From Gammaproteobacteria bacterium (GTDB lineage Bacteria; Pseudomonadota; Gammaproteobacteria; Burkholderiales; Burkholderiaceae_C), in contig JAHJWB010000017.1 in assembly GCA_018828125.1 (NCBI GenBank), positions 248,001-312,000 of the forward strand: DNA of 64,000 bases. The letters run 5' to 3'. The notes beneath the pieces were generated by a model that was given only the letters and a program-made list of their open reading frames with translations, did not search any database and had not been told where the DNA came from. Below are positions 1 through 12,259 of this stretch, piece by piece. A program made the translations under genes and the position numbers. Each line of letters opens with the position of its first letter. The stretch's first letter is position 1.

Positions 1-74
1 CGGATTGTAGGAGTCATCGAATTCCTGAGCGTGTCCAACACTTATCGGTGTTTATGCCGTACGAATGGGACGGG

Positions 75-172
75 GCCCAGGCGAGTGCACCCGTGGAACT
101 GGCTTTGCCTGGCCACCGGGTGCGTCCCCCTCCCGCGCAGCGAGAGAGGGACGACGCGAAGCGGCTCAGGGG
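75..172 (+). repeat. 3'-end repeat family 2, copy A (downstream of DUF455)
   Basis: cccaggcgagtgcacccgtggaactggctttgcctggccaccgggtgcgtccccctcccgcgcagcgagagagggacgacgcgaagcggctcaggggg. Confidence 0.85.
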
Positions 173-177
173 GCGCT

Positions 178-984
178 TCATTCCACCTGCTGCAGCCATT
201 GCAGTTCCGCATCGGTAAAGCCCGCGCTGCGGCGCGCAGCTTCATTGAAAGGGGGTTTAAGGCGCGGGGCTTCGTATTGCCGCACCAGGGTGCCGTAGTG
301 GGTTTCGGGGTCGTGGCCGTCGCGTTCGCACAGCCAGCGGTACCAGTGGTTGCCAATGGCCACGTGGCCGACCTCGTCGTGCAAGATGACATCGAGGATG
401 GCCACGGCGGCCAGTGCATCGGGCGTGCCCACCTGGCGCAGTTTCGCCTGGATCTGGGGGGTGGCGTCCAGCCCGCGCGCTTCCATGGTGCGGGGCACCA
501 GGGCCATCCGGGCCAGGATGTCGTGCTGGGTTTTCTCGCACATGGTCCACAGGCCCTGGTGCGCGGGAAAGTCGCCATAGTCGTGGCCTTGCGCGCGCAG
601 GTGATCGCGCAGCAGCCGAAAGTGTTTCGCCTCTTCACCCGCCACCAGCATCCAGTCGGTGTAATACGCGCGCGGCATCCCGTCAAAGCGCCACACAGCG
701 TCGAGCGCCAGGTTGATGGCGTTGAACTCGATGTGTGCGATGGCGTGAACCAGAATGGCGCGCCCGAGGGCCGTGGCGGGTGAGCGGCGGGCGACCTCGT
801 TGTGACGCAGGAGTTCGGGGCGCGCGGGGCGACCAGGGAGGGCGCTGAGATCTGTTGGGGCCACCGGCGCGTCAGGCGCTATTGAAAGAGTAGCTGCTTG
901 CGCTTGCAAATCAAGCGCTGCTGCCGTTTTTTGTTCAGGGTCTGCAAGGCACAAGACCTGCAATGCACGGTGGCGAAGCTCCAT
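178..984 (-). CDS. DUF455 family ferritin-like protein
   Basis: ORF with HAIAHIEFNAINLALDAVWRF, AGEEAKHFRLL and HDEVGHVAIGNHWY ferritin-like helices; start placed at MELRHRALQ rather than the upstream ORF start. Confidence 0.85.
   Translation of the reverse strand: MELRHRALQVLCLADPEQKTAAALDLQAQAATLSIAPDAPVAPTDLSALPGRPARPELLRHNEVARRSPATALGRAILVHAIAHIEFNAINLALDAVWRFDGMPRAYYTDWMLVAGEEAKHFRLLRDHLRAQGHDYGDFPAHQGLWTMCEKTQHDILARMALVPRTMEARGLDATPQIQAKLRQVGTPDALAAVAILDVILHDEVGHVAIGNHWYRWLCERDGHDPETHYGTLVRQYEAPRLKPPFNEAARRSAGFTDAELQWLQQVE
878..938 (+). repeat. palindromic repeat family 1, copy a (inside DUF455 CDS, antisense to it)
   Basis: attgaaagagtagctgcttgcgcttgcaaatcaagcgctgctgccgttttttgttcag; diverged. 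Confidence 0.6.
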
Positions 985-1097
985 CCTTACAATTCTAGGC
1001 CTTGCCATCGGCGCCAAGGCACACGCTTTGTAACGATTGGCGACCTCCCGGGGCGCGCCGCTCGCGCTTGCCCCCTCAACTTTTGCGGAGTGGGTGC

Positions 1098-1622
1098 ATG
1101 GCAATTTATGAACTCGATGGCGTGTCGCCGCAGCTGGCGGCATCCGCCTGGGTGGCCGACAGCGCGCAGGTCATGGGTAACGTGGTGCTGGGCGAAGACG
1201 CCAGCGTGTGGTTTGGCACGGTGATCCGGGGTGACACTGAAAGCATCACGATTGGTGCGGGCTCCAATATTCAGGACGCCAGCGTGCTGCATGCCGACAT
1301 CGGTCAACCCCTCGTGGTCGGCGAGCGCGTGACGGTGGGTCACCAGGTCATGCTGCACGGCTGCACCATTGGAGATGAGTCGCTGATCGGCATTGGCGCC
1401 ATCGTGCTGAACGGCGCAAAAATCGGTAAGAACTGCCTGGTGGGTGCCGGCGCGCTGGTGACCGAAGGCAAAGAGTTTCCCGATGGCTCCATGATCATCG
1501 GAAGCCCTGCCAAAGCCGTGCGCGCGCTGTCGCCCGAGCAGATTGAAGGCCTGCGCCAAAGCGCTCAGCACTACATCGACAACGCTCGCCGCTTTCAAAG
1601 CGGCCTGCACAAAATCGGCTGA
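1098..1622 (+). CDS. gamma carbonic anhydrase family protein (left-handed beta-helix hexapeptide repeats)
   Basis: MAIYELDGVSPQLAASAWVADSAQVMGNVVLGEDASVWFGTVIRGDTESITIGAGSNIQD is typical of gamma-CA; ATG at 1098. Confidence 0.9.
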   Translation: MAIYELDGVSPQLAASAWVADSAQVMGNVVLGEDASVWFGTVIRGDTESITIGAGSNIQDASVLHADIGQPLVVGERVTVGHQVMLHGCTIGDESLIGIGAIVLNGAKIGKNCLVGAGALVTEGKEFPDGSMIIGSPAKAVRALSPEQIEGLRQSAQHYIDNARRFQSGLHKIG

Positions 1623-1629
1623 AACAATG

Positions 1630-1745
1630 AAGCACTCCCTGAGCCGCTTCGCGCCATCCCTCCTCTCTTGCTCCGCTGCGCGGTGCGGGAGTGGGATGCA
1701 CCCAGTGGTCTGGCGAAGCCAGACCCACGGGTGTACTGACTTGGC
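1630..1745 (-). repeat. 3'-end repeat family 2, copy B (downstream of gamma-CA)
   Basis: ccctgagccgcttcgcgccatccctcctctc...gggatgcacccagtggtctggcgaagccagacccacgggtgtact. Confidence 0.8.
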
Positions 1746-1830
1746 CGCGCCGGTTTCCCCGGATACTGGCGCTGCGTAGTGCGGTCGATTACATCTTCTG
1801 AGTGCTGGTAATTTTCTGGGAATTTTTTGC

Positions 1831-2823
1831 GTGTCTGAACTCCACAAGTTTCTTTTCGACGGCCTGCCTGTGCGCGGCATGATCGTGCGCCTGACCGACG
1901 CCTGGACTGAAATCCTGCGCGTGCGCGCTGGCAACTCTGCCACCGGCGCCTACCCTGCGCCCGTGAGCGAACTGCTGGGCGAAATGGCAGCCGCGGGCGT
2001 GTTGATGCAGTCCAACATCAAGTTCAACGGCGCGCTGGTGTTGCAGGTGTTTGGCGATGGCCCGGTCAAGCTGGCCGTGGCCGAGGTGCAATCAGACCTG
2101 AGCCTGCGCGCCACTGCCACCGTGACCGGCGAGGTGGCAGACACCGCCCGCCTGAGCGACATGGTGAACGTGGCCGGTGGCGGCCGCTGCGCCATCACCC
2201 TTGACCCCAAGGATCGCCACCCCGGACAGCAGCCCTACCAGGGTGTGGTGCCCCTGCATGGCGACCAGCACGAAAAGCTGGAACACCTGTCGGACGTGCT
2301 GCAGCACTACATGCTGCAGTCCGAGCAACTGGACACGATCCTGGTGCTGGGTGCCAACCAGCAGGTGGCCGCGGGCCTGCTGATCCAGCGCATGCCCATC
2401 AAGGGTGAGGGCAACCTGGCCTCGGGCCTTACGCACCGCGAAAACGAAGACCAGATCGGCCACAACGAAGACTACAACCGCATCGCGCACCTGGCGTCAA
2501 GCCTGACCCGCGAAGAGCTGCTGACGCTGGACGTGGACACCATCTTGCGCCGTCTGTTCTGGGAGGAAAAGCTGCTGCGCTTTGAACCCCAACAGGGCGC
2601 CAGCGGCCCGCGCTTTGCCTGCTCCTGCAGCCGTGAACGGGTGAGCAACATGCTGCGCAACCTGGGCGCCGAAGAGGCTGAGAGCATCCTGGCCGAGCGC
2701 GAGAACATCGAAGTAGGCTGCGAGTTTTGCGGGCAGCAGTACCGCTTTGACGCGGTGGATGCGGCGCAGATTTTTGTGTCGCCCGCAGTGGCGCAGCCCC
2801 CCGGGCCGGCGGGCATTCAGTAG
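1831..2823 (+). CDS. hslO: redox-regulated chaperone Hsp33
   Basis: Full-length Hsp33-like ORF with C-terminal CSC and CEFC zinc motif. Confidence 0.93.
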   Translation: MSELHKFLFDGLPVRGMIVRLTDAWTEILRVRAGNSATGAYPAPVSELLGEMAAAGVLMQSNIKFNGALVLQVFGDGPVKLAVAEVQSDLSLRATATVTGEVADTARLSDMVNVAGGGRCAITLDPKDRHPGQQPYQGVVPLHGDQHEKLEHLSDVLQHYMLQSEQLDTILVLGANQQVAAGLLIQRMPIKGEGNLASGLTHRENEDQIGHNEDYNRIAHLASSLTREELLTLDVDTILRRLFWEEKLLRFEPQQGASGPRFACSCSRERVSNMLRNLGAEEAESILAERENIEVGCEFCGQQYRFDAVDAAQIFVSPAVAQPPGPAGIQ

Positions 2824-3036
2824 TCCATTCGCCACCGTTGCTGGTGGCATGTGGCGTGTGGCACGCGCCTGTGTGTGCTGTTGAACATCGTTGACAATGC
2901 CCCGCGCCAACCCGGCCTAAGATCCCTTCGTCACCCATCGCCGCCATCCGCGTGGCCGTGCCCCGGGGACGAGACCGCAGAGAGTGCGCCACTGGGGTTG
3001 CACCGCACACTGCGGATGGGTCCAACGAAGGGTGTC

Positions 3037-3510
3037 ATGGAGTTTTTTCGCCGAGTTCTGGGTGCCCGCCGCGCCAGCGCCGTGAGTGCCGCACCGCTGG
3101 CGCTGTTCGACAGCTCTGCTGCGCCAGATTCGCGCCGCCCCGATACGCTGCTGGCCGCCCTGGACATCGACGCCGCCATCAACGCCCACGAACGATGGAA
3201 GTCGCGCCTGATGGACTACCTGGAGGGCCGCACTTCGTACGGCGTGGACCCGGCGCTGGTGCGGCGGGACACGCACAGTGCCTTGGGCCGCTGGTTGCAC
3301 GGCATAGGTGCCGAGGTGCTGGGCGACCAGCCCACCTACCCGTTGCTGCTGGCACGCCACAAATACTTTCATGAACAGGCCGCCACCCTGGTCGAACTGG
3401 CCCAGCTTGGCGAATGGGACAAGGCGGTGCAGGTGCTCAATGGCGGCTATCGCTATGGCTCCAGCCAGGTGGTGTTGCTGCTCAAAGAGCTCAAGCGGGG
3501 GTTGGGGTAG
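3037..3510 (+). CDS. stand-alone CZB (chemoreceptor zinc-binding) domain protein
   Basis: INAHERWKSRLMDYLEG ... DTHSALGRWLHG ... LLARHKYFHEQA matches the CZB H/H..H layout; possible earlier ATG at 3016. Confidence 0.7.
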   Translation: MEFFRRVLGARRASAVSAAPLALFDSSAAPDSRRPDTLLAALDIDAAINAHERWKSRLMDYLEGRTSYGVDPALVRRDTHSALGRWLHGIGAEVLGDQPTYPLLLARHKYFHEQAATLVELAQLGEWDKAVQVLNGGYRYGSSQVVLLLKELKRGLG

Positions 3511-3582
3511 TAGCGCTTCTGGCTCCACACCCTGCCGTCGGACGGCAAGGCGCCGTGGCCTGTGGCCGCAGCCCCTGGCGGA

Positions 3583-4062
3583 TCAGATCGTTGGGGTGTC
3601 ACGCCCTGCCAACCCAGTGAAGAGCCGGTGCTCACATTCCGGATCGCTGCATTTCTCGCAGTTCCAGGCGCGCAATCGGGCTGTTCTAGTGGCTGAATTT
3701 GAGTCAAAAATGTTTCTAGCGCTTGATGGGTAAGCGCTAGATGCTACGCTTTTGATAGCTTTCAAGGCATTCGCAACCCGCCGTTCGCCCTGTCCGTAAA
3801 CCACCCGGTAGCTCCTGTCGGCATGTGCCAATGCTGCCCGCAAACTGGCGTCTGCGGCTTCACGCGGCTGTCTTTGGTCGGGAGGGCAGGGCAGGTCCAG
3901 CCCCATCAACAGTGTGAGCGTGGCGTGCCGACAGTCGTCGGGTGTGATTGCGCAGACGATCTGTGCGGAGCCGGCTGGAACGTGCAGTTGCAGCGCACGC
4001 GCAAGCGCTGCAGCGCCGGTGTCTGGCGCGCCCAGCAGGGCGATGGTGGGCATGGCAGACAC
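3583..4062 (-). CDS. hypothetical protein with C-terminal Cys/His cluster (CEKCSDPECEH), carrying an in-frame palindromic repeat
   Basis: 159-aa ORF just upstream (+ coordinates) of ftsB on the same strand; GAPDTGAAAL near N-terminus. Confidence 0.6.
   Translation of the reverse strand: MSAMPTIALLGAPDTGAAALARALQLHVPAGSAQIVCAITPDDCRHATLTLLMGLDLPCPPDQRQPREAADASLRAALAHADRSYRVVYGQGERRVANALKAIKSVASSAYPSSARNIFDSNSATRTARLRAWNCEKCSDPECEHRLFTGLAGRDTPTI
3696..3764 (-). repeat. palindromic repeat family 1, copy b (inside the 3583..4062 CDS)
   Basis: tttctagcgcttgatgggtaagcgctagatgctacgcttttgatagct. Confidence 0.85.
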
Positions 4063-4085
4063 CGAACGGATGTAAAAACCGCGCC

Positions 4086-4364
4086 TCAGCGCGGTGTGAA
4101 CTGCACGTACACCTCGTTGGGCTTGACCATGCCCAGCTCGCTGCGCGCTTTTTCCTCCACCATGTCCAGGCCCTCTTTGAGGTCATGCACCTCGGAGGAC
4201 AGGCGCTCATTGGCTTGCCGGGCCTGGTCATTCGCCGCCTTTTGAACGTCGATCTGCCGCTGCATCTCGTTGACACGCGGCACGCTGCCCCGCCCGAGCC
4301 AGAGCTGGGCGTGCAGCGCTGCCAGCAGGGCCAGCAAAATGGCAGGGACGATGCGGGAGACCAA
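4086..4364 (-). CDS. ftsB: cell division protein FtsB (septum formation initiator)
   Basis: Short single-TM coiled-coil ORF directly downstream of enolase on the same strand. Confidence 0.88.
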   Translation of the reverse strand: MVSRIVPAILLALLAALHAQLWLGRGSVPRVNEMQRQIDVQKAANDQARQANERLSSEVHDLKEGLDMVEEKARSELGMVKPNEVYVQFTPR

Positions 4365-4395
4365 GACCAGGCTCGCTCAGGCGAGGGTTTGAAGC

Positions 4396-5703
<1,308 letters not shown>

Positions 5704-5705
5704 TT

Positions 5706-5756
5706 AAATCAAATAGTGCTCTAGCGCTTATTGGATAAGCGCTAGCAGCTATCAAT
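5706..5756 (-). repeat. palindromic repeat family 1, copy c (eno/DUF1330 intergenic)
   Basis: ctctagcgcttattggataagcgctagcagctatcaa. Confidence 0.9.
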
Positions 5757-5780
5757 TAGTGAGTAATTCTCGTCTGGCGT

Positions 5781-6071
5781 TTACACGCCTTCGACACACA
5801 CCATGCGCATCACGGCTGCACCTTCGCGGGCTGCCTTGGCTTTCTGGTATTCGGGCGTGTCGTAGAACGCGCGGGCTGCTTCAAAGCTCGGGAATTTCAG
5901 GATGACGGTGCGGCCGGGGTTCCAGTCGCCTTCCAGCACTTCGACCTTGCCGCCGCGCACGCACACTTCGGCGCCGTGGGCCTGCATGGCCAGAGAACTC
6001 CACTTTTTGTACTCTTCGTACTGCGCGGGGTTGGTGACGGTGACGGATGCGATGACGTAACCACTGCTCAT
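5781..6071 (-). CDS. DUF1330 domain-containing protein
   Basis: 96-aa ORF SGYVIASVTVTNPAQYEEYKKW...GKVEVLEGDWNPGRTVILKFPS. Confidence 0.88.
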   Translation of the reverse strand: MSSGYVIASVTVTNPAQYEEYKKWSSLAMQAHGAEVCVRGGKVEVLEGDWNPGRTVILKFPSFEAARAFYDTPEYQKAKAAREGAAVMRMVCVEGV

Positions 6072-6074
6072 GTC

Positions 6075-6932
6075 TCAAGCTCCAAAGTTGTTTTCGAGGA
6101 ATCCGCTTTTTTTGGTGATGTCGTCCAGCGCCACCAAGGTCTCCAGCAGCGCTTTCATGTGCTTCAGCGGCACCGCGTTTGGGCCGTCCGACCAGGCCTC
6201 GGCAGGCTTGGGGTGGGTTTCCATGAACAGGCCCGCCACCCCCGCAGCCACGCCCGCGCGGGCCAGCACTGGCACCATGTCGCGCGCGCCACCGCTCACG
6301 GCGCCCAGGCCGCCAGGCTTTTGCACCGAGTGGGTCACGTCAAACACCACCGGCGCGCCAGAGTTGCGCATCTCGGCCAGGCTGGTCATGTCGGCCACGA
6401 GGTTGTTGTAGCCAAAGCTCACACCGCGCTCGCAGGCCAGGAACCGGTCTTCCGACAGGCCGACTTCAGCCGCTGCAGCGCGGGCCTTATCGATGACGTT
6501 CTTCATGTCCCAAGGCGCTAAGAACTGGCCCTTCTTGATGTTCACCGGCTTGCCCGACTGCGCCACAGCGCGGATGAAGTCGGTCTGGCGGCACAGGAAG
6601 GCGGGGGTCTGCAGCACATCCACCACGCTGGCCACTTCGGCCACGTGCGAGGCGTCGTGCACGTCGGTCAGGATGGGCAGCTCCAGCTGGCGGCGGACTT
6701 CATCCAGGATTTTGAGGCCAGCGTCGATGCCGACACCGCGCTTGCTAGTGCCCGACGACCGGTTGGCCTTGTCAAAAGAGCCCTTGTAGATCAAGGGAAT
6801 GCCCAAGGCAGTGCAGGTTTCCTTGAGCTGGCCCGCGACGTCGAGCGACATCTCCAGGCCTTCGATGGAGCAGGTGCCGGCGATCAGGAAGAAGCGCTGG
6901 TCCAGGCCGACATTTAATCCGCACAGCTGCAT
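6075..6932 (-). CDS. kdsA: 3-deoxy-8-phosphooctulonate synthase
   Basis: [12 protein letters not shown]...[18 protein letters not shown]...[13 protein letters not shown]. Confidence 0.97.
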   Translation of the reverse strand: MQLCGLNVGLDQRFFLIAGTCSIEGLEMSLDVAGQLKETCTALGIPLIYKGSFDKANRSSGTSKRGVGIDAGLKILDEVRRQLELPILTDVHDASHVAEVASVVDVLQTPAFLCRQTDFIRAVAQSGKPVNIKKGQFLAPWDMKNVIDKARAAAAEVGLSEDRFLACERGVSFGYNNLVADMTSLAEMRNSGAPVVFDVTHSVQKPGGLGAVSGGARDMVPVLARAGVAAGVAGLFMETHPKPAEAWSDGPNAVPLKHMKALLETLVALDDITKKSGFLENNFGA

Positions 6933-6947
6933 GGGCTTTCCTTTCGA

Positions 6948-8630
<1,683 letters not shown>

Positions 8631-8694
8631 TTATAGATGGCGCCCCGGCGACACCCCGGCTGGCAGGGTCACCCCTGTCTGCTAAATTCGCCCC

Positions 8695-9930
8695 ATGAAT
8701 GAGCTTGCTGGCAAACACATTGTTCTGGGTCTGAGTGGGGGCGTGGCTTGCTATAAGGCGGCCGACCTGTGCCGCCAGCTGATCAAGGAGGGCGCTACCG
8801 TGCAGGTGGTGATGACCGAGGCAGCCGAGCAATTCATCACGCCGGTCACCATGCAGGCCCTCTCTGGCCGGACGGTGTATGGCTCGCAATGGGATGCGCG
8901 CGAACCCAACAACATGCCGCATATCAATCTGAGCCGCGAGGCCGATGCGATCCTGATCGCGCCCTGTAGCGCAGATTTCATTGGGCGGCTGGTGCAGGGC
9001 AGGGCGGATGAATTGCTGAGTCTTCTGTGTCTGGCGCGCCCTGCTCAGCACGTGCCGTTGCTGTTGGCGCCTGCCATGAACCGCGAAATGTGGGCCCATC
9101 CAGCCACCCAGCGCAATCTGGCCCAGGTGGCCCAGGATGGCGCGGTGGTGTTGGGCGTGGGCAACGGAGACCAGGCGTGCGGCGAAACGGGCGTTGGCCG
9201 CATGTTGGAGCCTCTTGAGTTGCTGGACGAGTTGATCGCTTTTTTTGCCCCCAAGCGTTTGGTTGGGCACAAGGTGTTGGTCACCGCCGGGCCTACGTTT
9301 GAAGCCATGGATCCGGTGCGGGGCATTACCAATCTGTCGAGCGGCAAGATGGGCTTTGCGATTGCGCGCGCGGCCCGGGAGGCGGGCGCGGACGTGACCT
9401 TGGTCGCAGGGCCTGTGCATGTGCCCACCCCGCGGGGAGTGCGGCGGGTGAACGTGCAGTCAGCACGGGAAATGCTCGCTGCCGTGGAGCAGCGCGTACA
9501 GGCCTCGACGGTTTTCATCGCCACCGCTGCGGTCGCTGACTGGCGGCCATCCAGCGCGTCCGCGCAAAAGATAAAGAAGGACGGTTCGGGCAACGCTCCT
9601 GCCTTGGCCTTCACGGAAAACCCGGACATCCTGGCAACTGTTGCCAAGTCTGCGCATGCAATGGAGGGGGATCTGTTTTGCGTGGGCTTTGCTGCAGAAA
9701 GCCACGATCTGCTGGCCCATGCCACCGCCAAGCGCGCCCGCAAGGGGGTGCCGCTGCTGGTAGGCAACATTGGTCCCGCGGCGTTTGGGCAGGACGACAA
9801 TGCATTGCTGCTCGTGGATGCTGATGGGCACCGCGAGTTGCCCCGTGCGTCCAAGCGTGTTCTGGCTCGGCAACTTGTCGAAGAGATTGCGTCGCGGGTG
9901 CCATCCACGCGTGTGCAAGTAGCTGACTGA
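8695..9930 (+). CDS. coaBC: bifunctional phosphopantothenoylcysteine decarboxylase/phosphopantothenate-cysteine ligase
   Basis: [22 protein letters not shown]...APAMNREMW...[25 protein letters not shown]. Confidence 0.96.
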   Translation: MNELAGKHIVLGLSGGVACYKAADLCRQLIKEGATVQVVMTEAAEQFITPVTMQALSGRTVYGSQWDAREPNNMPHINLSREADAILIAPCSADFIGRLVQGRADELLSLLCLARPAQHVPLLLAPAMNREMWAHPATQRNLAQVAQDGAVVLGVGNGDQACGETGVGRMLEPLELLDELIAFFAPKRLVGHKVLVTAGPTFEAMDPVRGITNLSSGKMGFAIARAAREAGADVTLVAGPVHVPTPRGVRRVNVQSAREMLAAVEQRVQASTVFIATAAVADWRPSSASAQKIKKDGSGNAPALAFTENPDILATVAKSAHAMEGDLFCVGFAAESHDLLAHATAKRARKGVPLLVGNIGPAAFGQDDNALLLVDADGHRELPRASKRVLARQLVEEIASRVPSTRVQVAD

Positions 9931-10434
9931 GTGAGGTTCTCCACTACGGGAGCTTGTATGAAGACAGGTGCCACCAAACCTGAATGGGATACGCCATCCG
10001 ATGGTGACTTTGCCAGTTATGTGGAGCGCCTGACCGCACTGCCCCCACAGCGCAAAGTGCCGCCGACTGCGAGCCGAAGCCCAAGTGCGCCGGCTCAGAC
10101 ACCCGGCGCAAGCGCGCCATCGCATCCCTCCCAGGCCTTGCCGCCTGACTTGGCCCAGGTGCTTCTACCGCTCTTGGGGGTGCTGCGCACGGTGCGTGCC
10201 GTGCTTCTGGGGTTTCTGGTGCTGCACGCCATTGCGCTGTTTGTTTTCAGTCAGGGCTCTTTGCCGGGACTGATTTTGATGGGCGCAATGTGGTGGGGGC
10301 TGGGCTGGTTGATTCGAAAAGCGCCCGAGGCGCTGGGGGGCAAGGCAGTGGGTGATCTGATCGGTTCAGGAACATTGCAAGAGCGACTGCGGCAAGTGGA
10401 CCAGCAGCGCAAGACAGGAAAGAAAAAGCAGTGA
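9931..10434 (+). CDS. hypothetical membrane protein
   Basis: ORF between coaBC and dut with hydrophobic segments; overlaps dut start; start may be ATG 9958. Confidence 0.6.
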   Translation: MRFSTTGACMKTGATKPEWDTPSDGDFASYVERLTALPPQRKVPPTASRSPSAPAQTPGASAPSHPSQALPPDLAQVLLPLLGVLRTVRAVLLGFLVLHAIALFVFSQGSLPGLILMGAMWWGLGWLIRKAPEALGGKAVGDLIGSGTLQERLRQVDQQRKTGKKKQ

Positions 10435-10877
10435 AGATTGATGTCAAAGTTCTCGATCCGCGCATGGCGGACCAGTTGCCCACCTATGCCACCGCTGGCA
10501 GTGCCGGGCTCGACCTGCGGGCCTGCCTGGATGCCCCGTTGACCTTGCAGCCCAACGCATGGCAACTCGTTCCCACCGGTATTGCGGTGTTCATCAAGGA
10601 CCCTGGGTACGCTGCGTTGATCTTGCCCCGGTCAGGGCTGGGACACAAACACGGCATCGTGTTGGGTAATCTGGTTGGTTTGATCGACAGCGATTACCAG
10701 GGACAACTGATGGTGAGCGCGTGGAACCGAAGCAGCGTCGCATTCACGCTGGAGCCAATGGAGCGGCTGGCACAACTGGTGATCGTGCCGGTGGTACAGG
10801 CGCAATTCAATGTGGTGACTGAATTCGCCGCGACGGAGCGGGGCGAAGGCGGCTACGGATCGACTGGTAAGGGTTGA
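10431..10877 (+). CDS. dut: dUTP diphosphatase
   Basis: GTG start; [31 protein letters not shown]...[25 protein letters not shown]...[10 protein letters not shown]. Confidence 0.97.
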   Translation: MKIDVKVLDPRMADQLPTYATAGSAGLDLRACLDAPLTLQPNAWQLVPTGIAVFIKDPGYAALILPRSGLGHKHGIVLGNLVGLIDSDYQGQLMVSAWNRSSVAFTLEPMERLAQLVIVPVVQAQFNVVTEFAATERGEGGYGSTGKG

Positions 10878-11074
10878 GGGGCACACCATTGTTGGGCGCG
10901 TCTGGTCCCACGGCTGTAGGCCCTTGCTTACGTTTCGTTGGCTCTGTTACCGACGCGCAGGGGGTCTGCGGGTCTACGCTTGGCGCTCCTCATCCGTTGT
11001 TCCAATCAAGGCAGTGCGTAGCGAGGCAAATTTTTCATTGCCCTGCGCCAGCCTTTGAATCAAGGAGATCAAAA

Positions 11075-11581
11075 ATGCTGACTATCAACCGCTCTTCCCG
11101 CCCATTCGCCCTTGCTGGCACGCTTGTACTCGTCGCGTCACTTGCCGCTTGCGGCCACAACCGCTCGGCACCCCAACCCCAATATTCCGGTGGGTACCAG
11201 ACACCCGCTCCCGTGTACCCTTCCAACCCTGCTGGGACAGAGTACGGACGCGTTTCCAACATTGAGGTGCTGCAAGGCCGTTCGCAGGGGCAGACCTCTG
11301 GCGGTGGCGCTATTTTGGGTGCGGTTGTAGGCGGCGTTTTGGGCAACCAGGTGGGCAAGGGTTCCGGCCGTGCAGCTGCGACTGCCGTGGGTGTTCTGGG
11401 TGGCGCCGTTGCGGGCAATGCCATTGAGGGCCGTAACAACAGCGGCAACTATGCTGAAGGCTACCGTCTTTCGGTGCAACTGGATCACGGTGGATACCGT
11501 GTTTATGACGTGAGCACACCGGGTGATTTGCGCATTGGCGACCGGGTACGCCTCTACAACGGCCAGATCTCGCGCCTGTAA
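11075..11581 (+). CDS. glycine-zipper 2TM domain outer-membrane lipoprotein (SlyB/Pcp-like)
   Basis: Lipobox-like ASLAACGHN; GGGAILGAVVGGVLGNQVGKGSGRAAATAVGVLGGAVAGNAIEG; ATG at 11075 with AGGAG upstream. Confidence 0.85.
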   Translation: MLTINRSSRPFALAGTLVLVASLAACGHNRSAPQPQYSGGYQTPAPVYPSNPAGTEYGRVSNIEVLQGRSQGQTSGGGAILGAVVGGVLGNQVGKGSGRAAATAVGVLGGAVAGNAIEGRNNSGNYAEGYRLSVQLDHGGYRVYDVSTPGDLRIGDRVRLYNGQISRL

Positions 11582-11680
11582 CTTAAGTGAGGGCCTTGGT
11601 GGGCTTCGAGCGTCGGCACCAGCGGACAACCTGTAAGGCCCGCTGTATTCATTCGGTGCTTGGTGTTTGGCGATGAGTGA

Positions 11681-12205
11681 TCAGTGGAGCAACGAACTAC
11701 CGGGTGCTTGTGGTTGCACTCGAAAAAACCCAGTGCCGGCGCTGCCCCTGCCAATTTCATCCTCCGAGGCTTCGCGCACGGCTCGTACGGTCAATTGCAG
11801 CCTTAAAGCAATGCCTGCCAAAGGATGATTGCCGTCAAGGACAACATGCTCCGGGTAAATCTCGGTCACTGTGTACAAACCCGTGCGCGGGGCATCCGGA
11901 TTGCAGCCTTCCGGCAAGGCGGTGCCTTCAAAGGTCATGCCCTCTTCGATCTCCGCCGGGAACAGTGCCCGGGGCTCCAAAAACAGCAACTGGTCATCAA
12001 AGTCGCCAAAGGCATCTTCAGGTTCCAGGTGCAACGCCAGCGTGGCGCCGGGTCCATGGCCTTGCAACGCTTCTTCTATCCGGGGCAGCAGGTCATCGCC
12101 GCCCACCAAAAATTCGACGGGATCATCAAGGACATCTAGCTCTTCGCCCAGAGTGTCCTTCAGGGTCCAGGTCAGTGCGACCACACATTGTTGGGTAATT
12201 TCCAT
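11681..12205 (-). CDS. FKBP-type peptidyl-prolyl cis-trans isomerase (SlyD-like)
   Basis: MEITQQCVVALTWTLKDTLGEELDVLDDPVEFLVGGDDLLPRIEEALQGHGPGATLALHLEPEDAFGDFDDQLL; start reset inside longer ORF. Confidence 0.85.
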   Translation of the reverse strand: MEITQQCVVALTWTLKDTLGEELDVLDDPVEFLVGGDDLLPRIEEALQGHGPGATLALHLEPEDAFGDFDDQLLFLEPRALFPAEIEEGMTFEGTALPEGCNPDAPRTGLYTVTEIYPEHVVLDGNHPLAGIALRLQLTVRAVREASEDEIGRGSAGTGFFRVQPQAPGSSLLH

Positions 12206-12259
12206 AGGAGAATTGTCGCAGTTTGACCAAATGCCCTGCAAAGGGGTAGACCTGTTCCC

